DNA of 14,500 bases from Symbiodinium natans (lineage: Eukaryota > Sar > Dinophyceae > Suessiales > Symbiodiniaceae), in NCBI GenBank assembly GCA_905221605.1, contig CAJNDS010000446.1, positions 231,501-246,000 of the forward strand. Reading direction: 5' to 3'. Below are positions 6,229-11,778 of this stretch, piece after piece. Positions within the stretch are counted from its first letter, which is position 1; the number at the start of each line of letters is the position of its first letter. The notes beneath the pieces are model-generated. The model was not told where the DNA came from. It saw only the letters and a program-made list of their open reading frames with translations, and did no database searches. The position numbers were made by a program, and so were the translations under genes.

Positions 6229-6310
6229 GGTTTAGGGTTTAGGGTTTAGGGTTTAGGGTTTAGGGGTTGGGGCTTCGGGCTTGGGGCTTAGGGCTTATAG
6301 GGCTTAGGGT
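6229..6310 (+). repeat. TTTAGGG array grading to CTTAGGG
   Basis: Five canonical units, then GCTTCGGG and GGCTTAGG variants. Confidence 0.9.
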
Positions 6311-6316
6311 ATGTAG

Positions 6317-6600
6317 GATGGCATTCTTCCTAGAGTGACCAGGGCTACTATCCCATCTGTGTGTGGTGCACCGGAGTCACCCGAACATGGGAGGCCCCTT
6401 TTACTGAGAATGGGTCATAAAGGGGTCGGAATAATTTCTAATAGTCTTCCCTCAGGGTCCCTACTATAATATCCCCCCCCCAAAACCCCATTCTGACTAC
6501 TACGGCCCCTATAGTATGTTGGGCAAGCGGACATGGGTCTGCTGCATGGAAAGTGACAAGAGTCCATTGTTCAGTGACCCAAGTTTGCAGTTTGTCATGA
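6317..6600 (+). CDS. Two candidate exons joined across element C1
   Basis: Exon 6317-6413 begins after GTATGTAG and reads ILPRVTRATIPSVCGAPESP then EHGRPLLLRM, ending ATG G/GTCATA in phase 1. Exon 6515-6600 starts right after CCCCTATAG and reads CWASGHGSAAWKVTRVHCSV then TQVCSLS before TGA at 6598. Removing 6414-6514 leaves one open frame, and both splice sites lie at the element termini. The second exon could instead end at CAA/GTTTGC. Cys-containing small protein fragment, no family recognised. Confidence 0.5.
6414..6516. mobile_element. Inverted-repeat element, family C, copy C1
   Basis: Left end TCATAAAGGGGTCGGAATAATT, right end ATTCTGACTACTACGGCCCC then TATAGTA: an imperfect terminal inverted repeat of consensus TACTATAGGGG(T/C)CG. 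The centre has a C9 run followed by AAAACCCC, matched by a C-rich/A-rich centre in copy C2. GT and AG lie within two bases of the ends. Confidence 0.75.
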
Positions 6601-6675
6601 CGTATGCAATAGCGACTCGCCGTCACTGTAGTTTCTCAAGAATAGGAGTGTAACTGTCATGACATACTATAGGGG
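6506..6675. repeat. Perfect 14-bp inverted repeat 156 bp apart at outer ends
   Basis: CCCCTATAGTATGT at 6506-6519 and ACATACTATAGGGG at 6662-6675 are exact reverse complements. The left copy is the right terminus of C1, so the right one is probably a third, solitary family C terminus. TGTCATGAC words at 6593 and 6656 lie between them. Confidence 0.7.
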
Positions 6676-6722
6676 GGATAGTATCGGTACCTGTTCAGGC
6701 TACTACAGGATAGATGTGACCC

Positions 6723-6788
6723 CTGACTCTAAACCCTAAACCCCAGACCCCAAACCCTAAACCCTAACCCCTAGACCCTAAACCCCTG
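6723..6788 (-). repeat. (CCCTAAA) array, degenerate
   Basis: About nine units including CCCCAGA and CCCTAGA; ends six bases before the proposed ATG at 6794. Confidence 0.9.
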
Positions 6789-6793
6789 ATCTG

Positions 6794-8619
6794 ATGTCGA
6801 GGTTCAAGGAAGGAAGGCCTTTGTGCGTTGTGTGCGTGGCGTGCCAAGCCCTCGTCCCTCGGAATTGGGTGACTTGGCTGCCCAGTGGTACCCTTTACCC
6901 TTGTTTTGAATCAGGGTTCCCTTACTAAGTAACCAGCCCAAAAAGGGTGCCATTATTATAATACCCTAAACCCTCAACCCTCAACCCTAAATGGTTCTAG
7001 GCTACCAAGGTGCCTTCGCGCAGTATGGCTTGCTTCCCTTGCTGGAAGCACCTCATGCACTGCTTCCCAGGCACCCGCCCAGGCGCAGCCACCGCATGTG
7101 CACATACTTATAACCCAGCTATAAGTGTAGTTACAACCTACTTGTGAGCCCCTTAAGCACCCTAATGGGGTTCTAATTGGGCAATAAGTACAGTTATAAT
7201 TGGGCTACTAAGTACCCTGAACCTCCAAGTAGGTCGCAGCCCAGCGCGTGCTCCACAACCTTCAGCAACGATGCCGGACAAGCAGGGTTCGAAGAGATCA
7301 TGGGTCGCATTGGAGGTCCAACCAAGTTCACAAGTCCAGTCCGAGCAGTGCTTCCAGACCTTCACCCACGCACTGTCTCAGGGGCTCATGGTTGTCCTGG
7401 TGTCGGACACCTCAGTCCACGGGAGCATTCCCTTCATGAGATCTGCAGATGCACCAAGTGTTCGAGACCGGTGCTATCAGACTCTGGTGCACCAGCTGGC
7501 CCCTGGGTTTTGGTGCGTTCTCGTCGCAGACACCTCCTGCATGCAGGATGCCGCGGCCTCGCCGGACATGGTTGGCGTGCTGGCGGCCCTCAACCGCCTG
7601 TCGCAGGCATGCTGCTGCATCTTGCAGGGTGGCCTGCTTGCATGCCCAGCCAGCCCGCCGGGCTATAAGCACCAGCACGGTAATACAGCTCATGTCCCTA
7701 CCAAGCAGGGCCAAGATGGCGAGGTCGGACTTGAGCAAGGCAAGCCGGGCCGCGCCCGCCCAGCACGATCTCGGAAGCGCCGGGCGAGGCGAGGGTCATG
7801 CCTAGCACAGCGAGCTCGGCAGCCACTTCCAGTCGGTGCCCAGCATGCGGAGACACGCAGACCCAGGGTGGATGAGGATGATGAGATGCTACTGGAAGAC
7901 CCCGAGTTCGGCGCGTGCGGCGTGGAGCTGCTTACTGTGGACCTCATGCAGCAGGTGGGGGGTGGAGGGGGGTTGTAGACTCCCGGACTAAGCGGGGGGG
8001 GCGGTAGGGACTCAAGAACTCTGAGCCCTAAACCCCAAACCTTCTGGATGCTAAACCATCCAAGCCCCAAGCCCTTAGCAAGCCCACCCACCTGAAGCCT
8101 GAGCCCCCCCCCCTAAGCCCTAGACAGCCCTAAACTACCCGAAACCCTAAACCCCAAGCCCTAAACCCTAAACCCCAAACCCTAAACCCTAAACCCTAAA
8201 CCCCAAACCCTGAAACCCTAAAACCCTAAACCCCAAGTCCCAAACTACCCGCACCCCCAGGCCCTGCAGCAGCGTGCGGCGCTGGAGGACGGCCAGCTGG
8301 TGAGACTCTCACTCCAGGGATTCCAGGACTGGGGCTTTAGGGTTTAGGGTTTAGGGTTTAGGGTTTAGGGTTTAGGGTTTAGGGTTTAGGGTTTAGGGTT
8401 TCATGAAGAGCCCCAAGAGTCCCATACGGTGTTATTTGAAACTTCCGTCGCAACAGCCGACTGGAAGATAGATTTCGGGCTCTTCAGGTAGAAGACCCAG
8501 TGCCTTCGACAAGCTATATCGACCCCAAAAGGAACTACATCAAAGGTTCTAGGTTGAACCCTATGAACCTTATAAGTGCTGCACGCTCTGAGCCCTGCAA
8601 GCCTCCTAAGCCCTGAACC

Positions 8620-8657
<38 letters not shown>

Positions 8658-9386
8658 TCGAAGGTTGGAACCATGGGCCCTTAGTGGTAGTTACCCCCCT
8701 TACTATGTACCGTGTATACTTCAGATCCCCTATATGGCGAAGCTGACAGGACTGGCTAAACACGCTGGGGCCCAGCACCTGGGTCAGCAACAGGGTTCAG
8801 GGGTATAGGCTGTTTGGGGTTTAGGCTTTGCTGTCTAGCCCTGTAATTCTGAAGCCTATGCCCTACACCCTACAAGCCGAAATTCCGAGCCAGAAATCTC
8901 TCTTTTGGTGCTGAGGCCTCTAGGGTTGATGGCCTCAGTCTTTGGGGTTTTATAGGGTTTAGGGTTCAGGGTTTCAGACATCCTTTGCGCTTAGTAGAAT
9001 GATTGGCCCGTGTGATGTTCGGCACCTTGAATCGCAAGGAATCTATATCACAAGAGAGACCCAGACAAAGGAGCTCATACTCCAGCATCAAATGCGTAGT
9101 GTACTTTCCTGACCCCTAGTACCTAACATCTACACCCGAAAACGCAACACCCATAGGCCTGCATCCCAGGATAGCACACTCAGGGCTTAGCGGCCTATGC
9201 GGCTAGGACTTGGGCTTAGGGTGCCCTAAACCCCTAAACCCTGAAATCCTAAACCCTAAGCCCTAAACCCCAAACCACCGAGGCTCAGGCAGTATCTCAT
9301 GCCCTCAACGTGCTGCCGTCAACCGGGCCCTGCGGACGTTGTCCAGGAGGCCGCCAAAGCCACAAGCCCTGAACCCGAAACCCTAA
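6794..9386 (+). CDS. Seven-exon gene, unknown protein of about 409 aa
   Basis: Proposed exons 6794-6887, 7010-7097, 7240-7954, 8261-8299, 8725-8802, 8978-9095, 9289-9386; all GT-AG, phases consistent, no internal stop. It opens MSRFKEGRPLCVVCVACQAL and passes through AFAQYGLLPLLEAPHALLPR. Exon 3 holds a tandem 41-residue duplication ending VLVSDTS and VLVADTS, then a basic stretch (ARPARSRKRRARRGS) and an acidic one (VDEDDEMLLEDPEFG). Exon 4 gives ALQQRAALEDGQL, exon 5 IPYMAKLTGLAKHAGAQHLG, exon 6 MIGPCDVRHLESQGIYITRE, exon 7 AAVNRALRTLSRRPPK before TAA in a telomere word. Introns 1 and 2 are elements B3 and A2; introns 3-6 carry heptads. Exon 3 is firm by length and codon use. Intron 2 edges are least sure: acceptor 7232 gives a different frame (NDAGQAGFEEIMGRIGGPTK) that competes up to about 7330. 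The basic/acidic tail suggests a nuclear protein; no family recognised. Confidence 0.55.
6873..7009. mobile_element. Family B element, copy B3, with telomere insert
   Basis: Left CTTGGCTGCCCAGTGGTACCC, right ATGGTTCTAGGCTACCAAG, inner arms as in B2. Compared with B2 (CATAATATGGTTACTGG) it has 28 extra bases at 6964-6991, exactly four heptads (two CCCTAAA flanking two CCCTCAA). Used as intron 1 of the seven-exon gene: donor AGTG/GTACCC, acceptor CCAAG, phase 1 as in B2. Confidence 0.85.
7098..7232. mobile_element. Family A element, copy A2
   Basis: Right end GAACCTCCAAGTAG matches A1 exactly over CCTCCAAGTAG. The left terminus is either CTACTTGTGAG at 7138 or, since TTATAACCCAGCTATAAGTG also looks like family A interior, further left near 7098. 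Proposed as intron 2 of the gene, beginning GTGCAC. Confidence 0.65.
7349..7594 (+). other. Tandem 41-residue duplication in exon 3
   Basis: CFQTFTHALSQGLMVVLV-SDTS and CYQTLVHQLAPGFWCVLV-ADTS start 123 nt apart, each followed by about 19 residues of less similar sequence (R/DR and NR near the ends). The pattern helix, then a hydrophobic strand ending in Asp-Thr-Ser suggests a small alpha/beta repeat. This internal similarity supports the chosen frame. Confidence 0.6.
8022..8230 (-). repeat. Degenerate CCCTAAA array inside intron 3
   Basis: Canonical and CCCCAAA, CCCTGAA, CCCTAAAA units from about 8107, sparse words before. Intron 3 runs CAG/GTGGGG at 7955 to CACCCCCAG at 8260. Confidence 0.9.
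8335..8402 (+). repeat. TTTAGGG array, about 9 units, inside intron 4
   Basis: Nine nearly perfect units, orientation opposite to the array in intron 3 only 100 bp away. Confidence 0.95.
8404..8486. repeat. Foldback segment, 10-bp perfect arms
   Basis: TGAAGAGCCC at 8404-8413 and GGGCTCTTCA at 8477-8486, 83 bp in all, directly after the heptad array. Possibly a sixth inverted-repeat element; only one full copy is in the window. Confidence 0.5.
8623..8650 (+). repeat. (CT)14 microsatellite
   Basis: Fourteen CT dinucleotides, 75 bp before the exon 5 acceptor (GTATACTTCAG). Confidence 0.95.
8795..8977 (+). repeat. Sparse TTTAGGG-like words in intron 5
   Basis: GGTTCAGGGG, TTTGGGGTTTAGG and, at the end, TTTAGGGTTCAGGGTTTCAG, whose last AG is the exon 6 acceptor. 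The donor GTATAG at 8803 is preferred over GTTCAG at 8795 because it keeps phase. Confidence 0.6.
9220..9275 (-). repeat. Short degenerate CCCTAAA array in intron 6
   Basis: About six units with CCCTGAA and CCCCAAA variants, shortly before the exon 7 acceptor GGCTCAG. Confidence 0.88.
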
Positions 9387-9427
9387 ACCCTAAACCCTAA
9401 AACCCTGAACCCTAAACCCTAAAACCC
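9368..9427 (-). repeat. (CCCTAAA) array after the gene's stop
   Basis: About eight units; the TAA stop of the seven-exon model lies in its third unit, so the end of the protein may be an artefact of reading into an intron. Confidence 0.92.
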
Positions 9428-9677
9428 CCTCCACAACCCTGTTAGGGTTCAGAGGCTTCGGGTCGACTTCAGGGTTCGGGGGTTCTAAAGTCAGCTTAGG
9501 AATCAGCCCCCCCCCCCCCCCCCGGAGCATTACATATATAGTCTTTGTCAAAGCTCTGGCGGAGTTTAGGTGTCGGCATAGACGCCCCATGCCTAAGAGG
9601 TGAGACCCCAAGCGCGAAACACCGAGGCCTAAACACATCTCCAAGGCAATAGCTTGAAAAGACATCGCTTGAACTAA
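9428..9677. other. No supported gene; holds C17 run
   Basis: Contains TTCAGGG/TTCGGGG words to 9485, a C17 run (9507-9523), and AT-richer sequence to 9550. A minus-strand ATG frame (9390-9665) translates the repeats (GFRVQGFRV at its end) and is not credible as a gene. Confidence 0.5.
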
Positions 9678-9950
9678 GGCGCGGCGCCGAGCGCAGACCT
9701 AGATTTCAGTGGCAAGACATCACAGGAACCCAAAGTCCTAGACGTTAAGTTATGGACGCCTAGGCCCCAACCTGAGCCTTTCACCCTCATCCTGCAAGTC
9801 CTAATCCTGACACCCGAAACCTATAGAATCGACCCTCAACCCTGCACCCGAAGGCGAGATGCCCCCTGGTTGAACCTTCAGCCTGCCCTGAATCGGTTTT
9901 TGGGCTCAGGGCTTACGGTTTCGGGTTTAGGGGTTGGGTTTAGGGTTTAG
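9678..9950 (+). CDS. ATG-less 90-codon open frame, candidate exon
   Basis: Open from TAA at 9675 to TAG at 9948. Core reads TSQEPKVLDVKLWTPRPQPE, then PFTLILQVLILTPETYRIDP and QPCTRRRDAPWLNLQPALNR. The likely exon is 9710-9917: acceptor AGATTTCAG, donor TTACG/GTTTCG, phase 0 at the end. Pro-rich with a hydrophobic LILQVLIL segment too short for a membrane span. It lies downstream of the seven-exon gene on the same strand and could be another exon of it. No family recognised. Confidence 0.5.
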   Translation, partial: GAAPSADLDFSGKTSQEPKVLDVKLWTPRPQPEPFTLILQVLILTPETYRIDPQPCTRRRDAPWLNLQPALNRFLGSGLTVSGLGVGFRV

Positions 9951-10072
9951 GGTTTAGGGTTCAGGGTTCAGGGTTTAGGGTTTAGGGTTTAGGGTTTAGG
10001 GTTTAGGGTTTAGGGTTTAGGGTGTAGGGTGTAGGGTGTAGGGTGTTAGGGTTTAGGGTTTAGGGTTTAGGG
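9923..10072 (+). repeat. TTTAGGG array with TTCAGGG and TGTAGGG blocks
   Basis: About twenty-one units. A pair of TTCAGGG units near 9960 and a block of TGTAGGG units at 10021-10046 interrupt canonical runs. Confidence 0.95.
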
Positions 10073-10103
10073 CTGCTGATGGTTTAGGGGAGATCCAGTC
10101 CAG

Positions 10104-10195
10104 GCTGCCGGGGTGCTGCTGGCATCGCGATCCAGAGAGCGAGGAGTCCGGTGGGGCGGGGATTCGAGTTCCACGCGAAACTCGAAACCTTGGTC
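10104..10195 (+). CDS. Candidate exon, frame unresolved
   Basis: After GATCCAGTCCAG one frame reads AAGVLLASRSRERGVRWGGD then SSSTRNSKPWS; another, entered further left, reads EIQSRLPGCCWHRDPESEES then GGAGIRVPRETRNLGL and TAG. Both are open over the whole island, so only the presence of an exon, not its frame, is suggested. Bounded on both sides by TTTAGGG arrays. Confidence 0.35.
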
Positions 10196-10292
10196 TTTAG
10201 GGTTTAGGGTTTAGGGTTTTAGGGTTAAGGTTAGGGTTTGGGGTTTAAGGTTTAGCGTTTAGGGTTTAAGGTTTAGCGTTTAGGGTCTAGGG
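10196..10292 (+). repeat. TTTAGGG array with a duplicated 21-mer
   Basis: After three canonical units, GGTTTAAGGTTTAGCGTTTA is repeated twice in a row with GGG between: a higher-order unit of three variant heptads. Confidence 0.9.
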
Positions 10293-10479
10293 TGTTATTT
10301 CTGGCCCCTTCGAGGTACCCTCAAAATATGGGGCCGACATCGTCAAAGGGACCCGCATAAGAGAGTCGCCCTTTGAAAATGGTGAAGCTGCCCAAGCCGT
10401 TGGACCTTCTTTAAAGAATTGTGGCTACCCTGAAGCCCTAAGCCCCAAAACCCCAAGCCATATAAGCCTTAAACCCTAA
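10291..10479 (+). CDS. ATG-less 62-codon open frame, candidate exon
   Basis: Starts after GGGTCTAG and reads VISGPFEVPSKYGADIVKGT, then RIRESPFENGEAAQAVGPSL and KNCGYPEAL before running into telomere-like codons and TAA at 10477. The mixed, polar composition and single long frame make it one of the best exon calls outside the seven-exon gene. No internal GT donor is obvious before the CCCTAA words. No family recognised. Confidence 0.5.
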   Translation, partial: GVISGPFEVPSKYGADIVKGTRIRESPFENGEAAQAVGPSLKNCGYPEALSPKTPSHISLKP

Positions 10480-10499
10480 AACCCTGAAACCCTAAGCCC

Positions 10500-10574
10500 G
10501 TAGGGCTTTAGTGGCCGAGGGTTTTCGGGCTTCAGGGCTTCAGGGCTTCAGGGCTTCAGGGGCTCAGGGCTCAG
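10500..10574 (+). repeat. 8-mer block GGGCTTCA x4 in a degenerate array
   Basis: Follows a short CCCTAAA patch (10467-10498) and flips orientation. GGGCTTCA is repeated four times (about 10526-10559), an octamer rather than heptamer, so it expanded separately. Confidence 0.85.
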
Positions 10575-10575
10575 T

Positions 10576-10695
10576 TTTACTCCTGAGCACCTGAAAGCAT
10601 CTACTCCCATTCAGCTCCAGGAGCCCGATCCTCCAGAACAACAAGCCCTACTAGCCCTAAGCCGTTCAAGTAAACTCCATAGACGACCCAGCTAA
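10576..10695 (+). CDS. Candidate terminal exon
   Basis: After GGGCTCAG the frame reads TPEHLKASTPIQLQEPDPPE then QQALLALSRSSKLHRRPS and TAA at 10693. Acidic/Pro first half, basic end. No ATG. Acceptors at 10560-10574 are formed by variant repeat words (GGGCTTCAG, GGGCTCAG). Confidence 0.4.
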   Translation, partial: FTPEHLKASTPIQLQEPDPPEQQALLALSRSSKLHRRPS

Positions 10696-10710
10696 GAGCC
10701 CTGTACCTAG

Positions 10711-10835
10711 ATTCAGGGTTTAGGAGTTGGGGTTTAGGGTTTAGGGTTTAGGGTTTAGGGTTTAGGGTTTAGGGTTTAGGGTTTAGGGTTTAGGGTTTAG
10801 GGTTTAGGGTTTAGGGTTTAGGGTTTAGGGTTTAG
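10711..10835 (+). repeat. Long TTTAGGG array, about 15 perfect units
   Basis: One of the two longest homogeneous arrays. It runs straight into the next exon: the last GGGTTTAG is a usable acceptor. Confidence 0.97.
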
Positions 10836-10954
10836 GCTCGTGCTGCAGGGTGTCTTGTTTGATGCTCCAGGGGTTGAACGTTCGGTGGTGAGTTTGTCGG
10901 ATTTCAGGTCTTAGGGATGCTTCTATATCCGCCTTGGGAATTAGTTTTTGTTCG
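10836..10954 (+). CDS. Exon pair between two telomere arrays
   Basis: Acceptor GGGTTTAG/G comes from the array on the left. The frame reads LVLQGVLFDAPGVERSV and reaches GTGAGT, a consensus donor, at 10888. If GTGAGTTTGTCGGATTTCAG (10888-10907, 20 bases) is removed, phase 0 continues as VLGMLLYPPWELVFV and ends TTCG/GTTTAGGG at the next array. Without that removal the frame stops at TAG 10912. A 20-nt intron is very short, so a longer intron or two unrelated exons must be considered. No family recognised. Confidence 0.45.
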
Positions 10955-11001
10955 GTTTAGGGTTTAGGGTTTAGGGTTTAGGGTTTAGGGTTTAGGGTTT
11001 A
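10955..11001 (+). repeat. TTTAGGG array, 6-7 units
   Basis: Perfect units ending TTTAAGG; starts directly at the inferred donor of the exon above. Confidence 0.95.
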
Positions 11002-11031
11002 AGGATATTTAAGATATCATTTTTTATTAAG

Positions 11032-11135
11032 GTTCTAAGGCGAGGATAGCCTTAAGGGATGCCTACTGGCCGAATGCCGCTATGTATGATACGATATGGC
11101 TCATCAGTAGCTCTCCAAGTTACCTGCTTCTCTAG
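11032..11135 (+). CDS. Candidate exon
   Basis: The acceptor ATCATTTTTTATTAAG has a good T-rich tract. The frame, entered in phase 1, reads SKARIALRDAYWPNAAMYDT then IWLISSSPSYLLL and TAG at 11133; that TAG is also a possible acceptor (CTTCTCTAG) for what follows. Only this frame is open. No family recognised. Confidence 0.45.
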
Positions 11136-11183
11136 CACCTAGAGGGTCCCTTGGGCAGCTCCTTTAGTCCTTTATGGGCTTAG

Positions 11184-11255
11184 AGGTCCTGTACATTTGA
11201 GCCCAGGAACCCCGCCGAAGTAACCCCAAACCCAATGCCCCCAGATCATCTCTAG
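11184..11255 (+). CDS. Weak candidate exon
   Basis: After GGGCTTAG reads RSCTFEPRNPAEVTPNPMPP then DHL and TAG at 11253. Part of it (CCCCAAACCCA) resembles telomere words, lowering confidence. Confidence 0.25.
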   Translation, partial: RSCTFEPRNPAEVTPNPMPPDHL

Positions 11256-11523
11256 AAATTACTTCTCAGAGCTCCCCAAATGCCTAAAGTTGCCCAGGTA
11301 CTATAGGGGTCGGAATAATTAGTACTAGTATTTTCTTAGCGCCCTTCTATAAGAATACTCTAATGCCCAGCCCCCCCCTCCCCTCCCCCCCCAAAAAAAA
11401 ATAAACATTCTAATTCTGAAGGCCCTGAACCCTAGCCGTAAAGCCCTACACGCGCCCGACCGCAGGAGGTGCATGTCATGCTGGCTGACCCGTGGATCTT
11501 CTCTAGACATCTCGATTGCATAG
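11256..11523 (+). CDS. Two candidate exons joined across element C2
   Basis: Exon 11256-11297 begins after CATCTCTAG and reads KLLLRAPQMPKVAQ, ending GCCCAG/GTACTA, where TACTATAGGGG is the first base pairs of C2. Exon 11422-11523 starts after ATTCTGAAG and reads ALNPSRKALHAPDRRRCMSC then WLTRGSSLDISIA and TAG. Phase 0 on both sides, so removing 11298-11421 gives one frame. Its start overlaps a CCCTAGCC word, and its last bases overlap another possible exon. Basic, no family recognised. Confidence 0.45.
11299..11421. mobile_element. Family C element, copy C2
   Basis: Left end TACTATAGGGGTCGGAATAA matches C1; centre is C-rich then A9; right side AATTCTGAAGGCCC corresponds to ATTCTGACTACTACGGCCCC of C1 with a small deletion, and telomere-like CTGAACCCTAG follows where TATAGTA is expected. 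Confidence 0.7.
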
Positions 11524-11579
11524 TCGGCTGACCGTGGTGGGGCTTGGAGCCAGGCGCCGCGTCTTGCATGAGTGCCCCT
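11507..11579 (+). CDS. Candidate exon before palindrome D
   Basis: After CTTCTCTAG the frame reads TSRLHSRLTVVGLGARRRVL then HECPC, and continues open into element D. A GC donor at 11580 (CCCCT/GCTACC) would end it in phase 1. It overlaps the end of the frame at 11422-11523 in another frame, so the two are alternatives. Confidence 0.35.
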
Positions 11580-11730
11580 GCTACCCCCCTTTATACTACC
11601 TCCCCCTAAGCTCCCCCCTAGGTTCCCCCCATAATAAAGGCTATTTGGGGAGAATTAGGGGGAACCTAGGGGGGGGCTAGTAGCCCTAACCCCTAAACCC
11701 TAAACCCTAAACCCTAAAGGGGGGTAGTAG
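11580..11730. mobile_element. Large palindromic element D with telomere insert
   Basis: Arms CTACCCCCCTTTATACTACC (11581-11600) and, read backwards, CTACCCCCCTTTA (from 11727) then CTACTAGCCCCCCCC (from 11683); inner arms CCTAGGTTCCCCCC and GGGGGAACCTAGG also pair. Between GTAG (11683) and TAAAGG (11715) lie about 31 bases of CCCTAA(A/C) heptads that break the pairing. Confidence 0.75.
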
Positions 11731-11778
11731 GGGAACTCGTGAATCTTTGATTCGATGTCAGGGTTCAGGTGTTTTCAG

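Noticed and set aside
7177-7668. 163-codon frame overlapping exon 3
   Set aside because: Starts inside element A2 and loses codon texture after about 7330; the other frame contains an internal protein duplication. Its first part is kept as an alternative in the findings.
7690-8091. Minus-strand frame of 133 codons
   Set aside because: Antisense to exon 3, with a poly-Ser stretch arising from the GAT/GAG acidic codons; no splice signals fit.
9390-9665. Minus-strand frame of 91 codons
   Set aside because: Ends in translated telomere repeats (GFRVQGFRV) and spans the C17 run.
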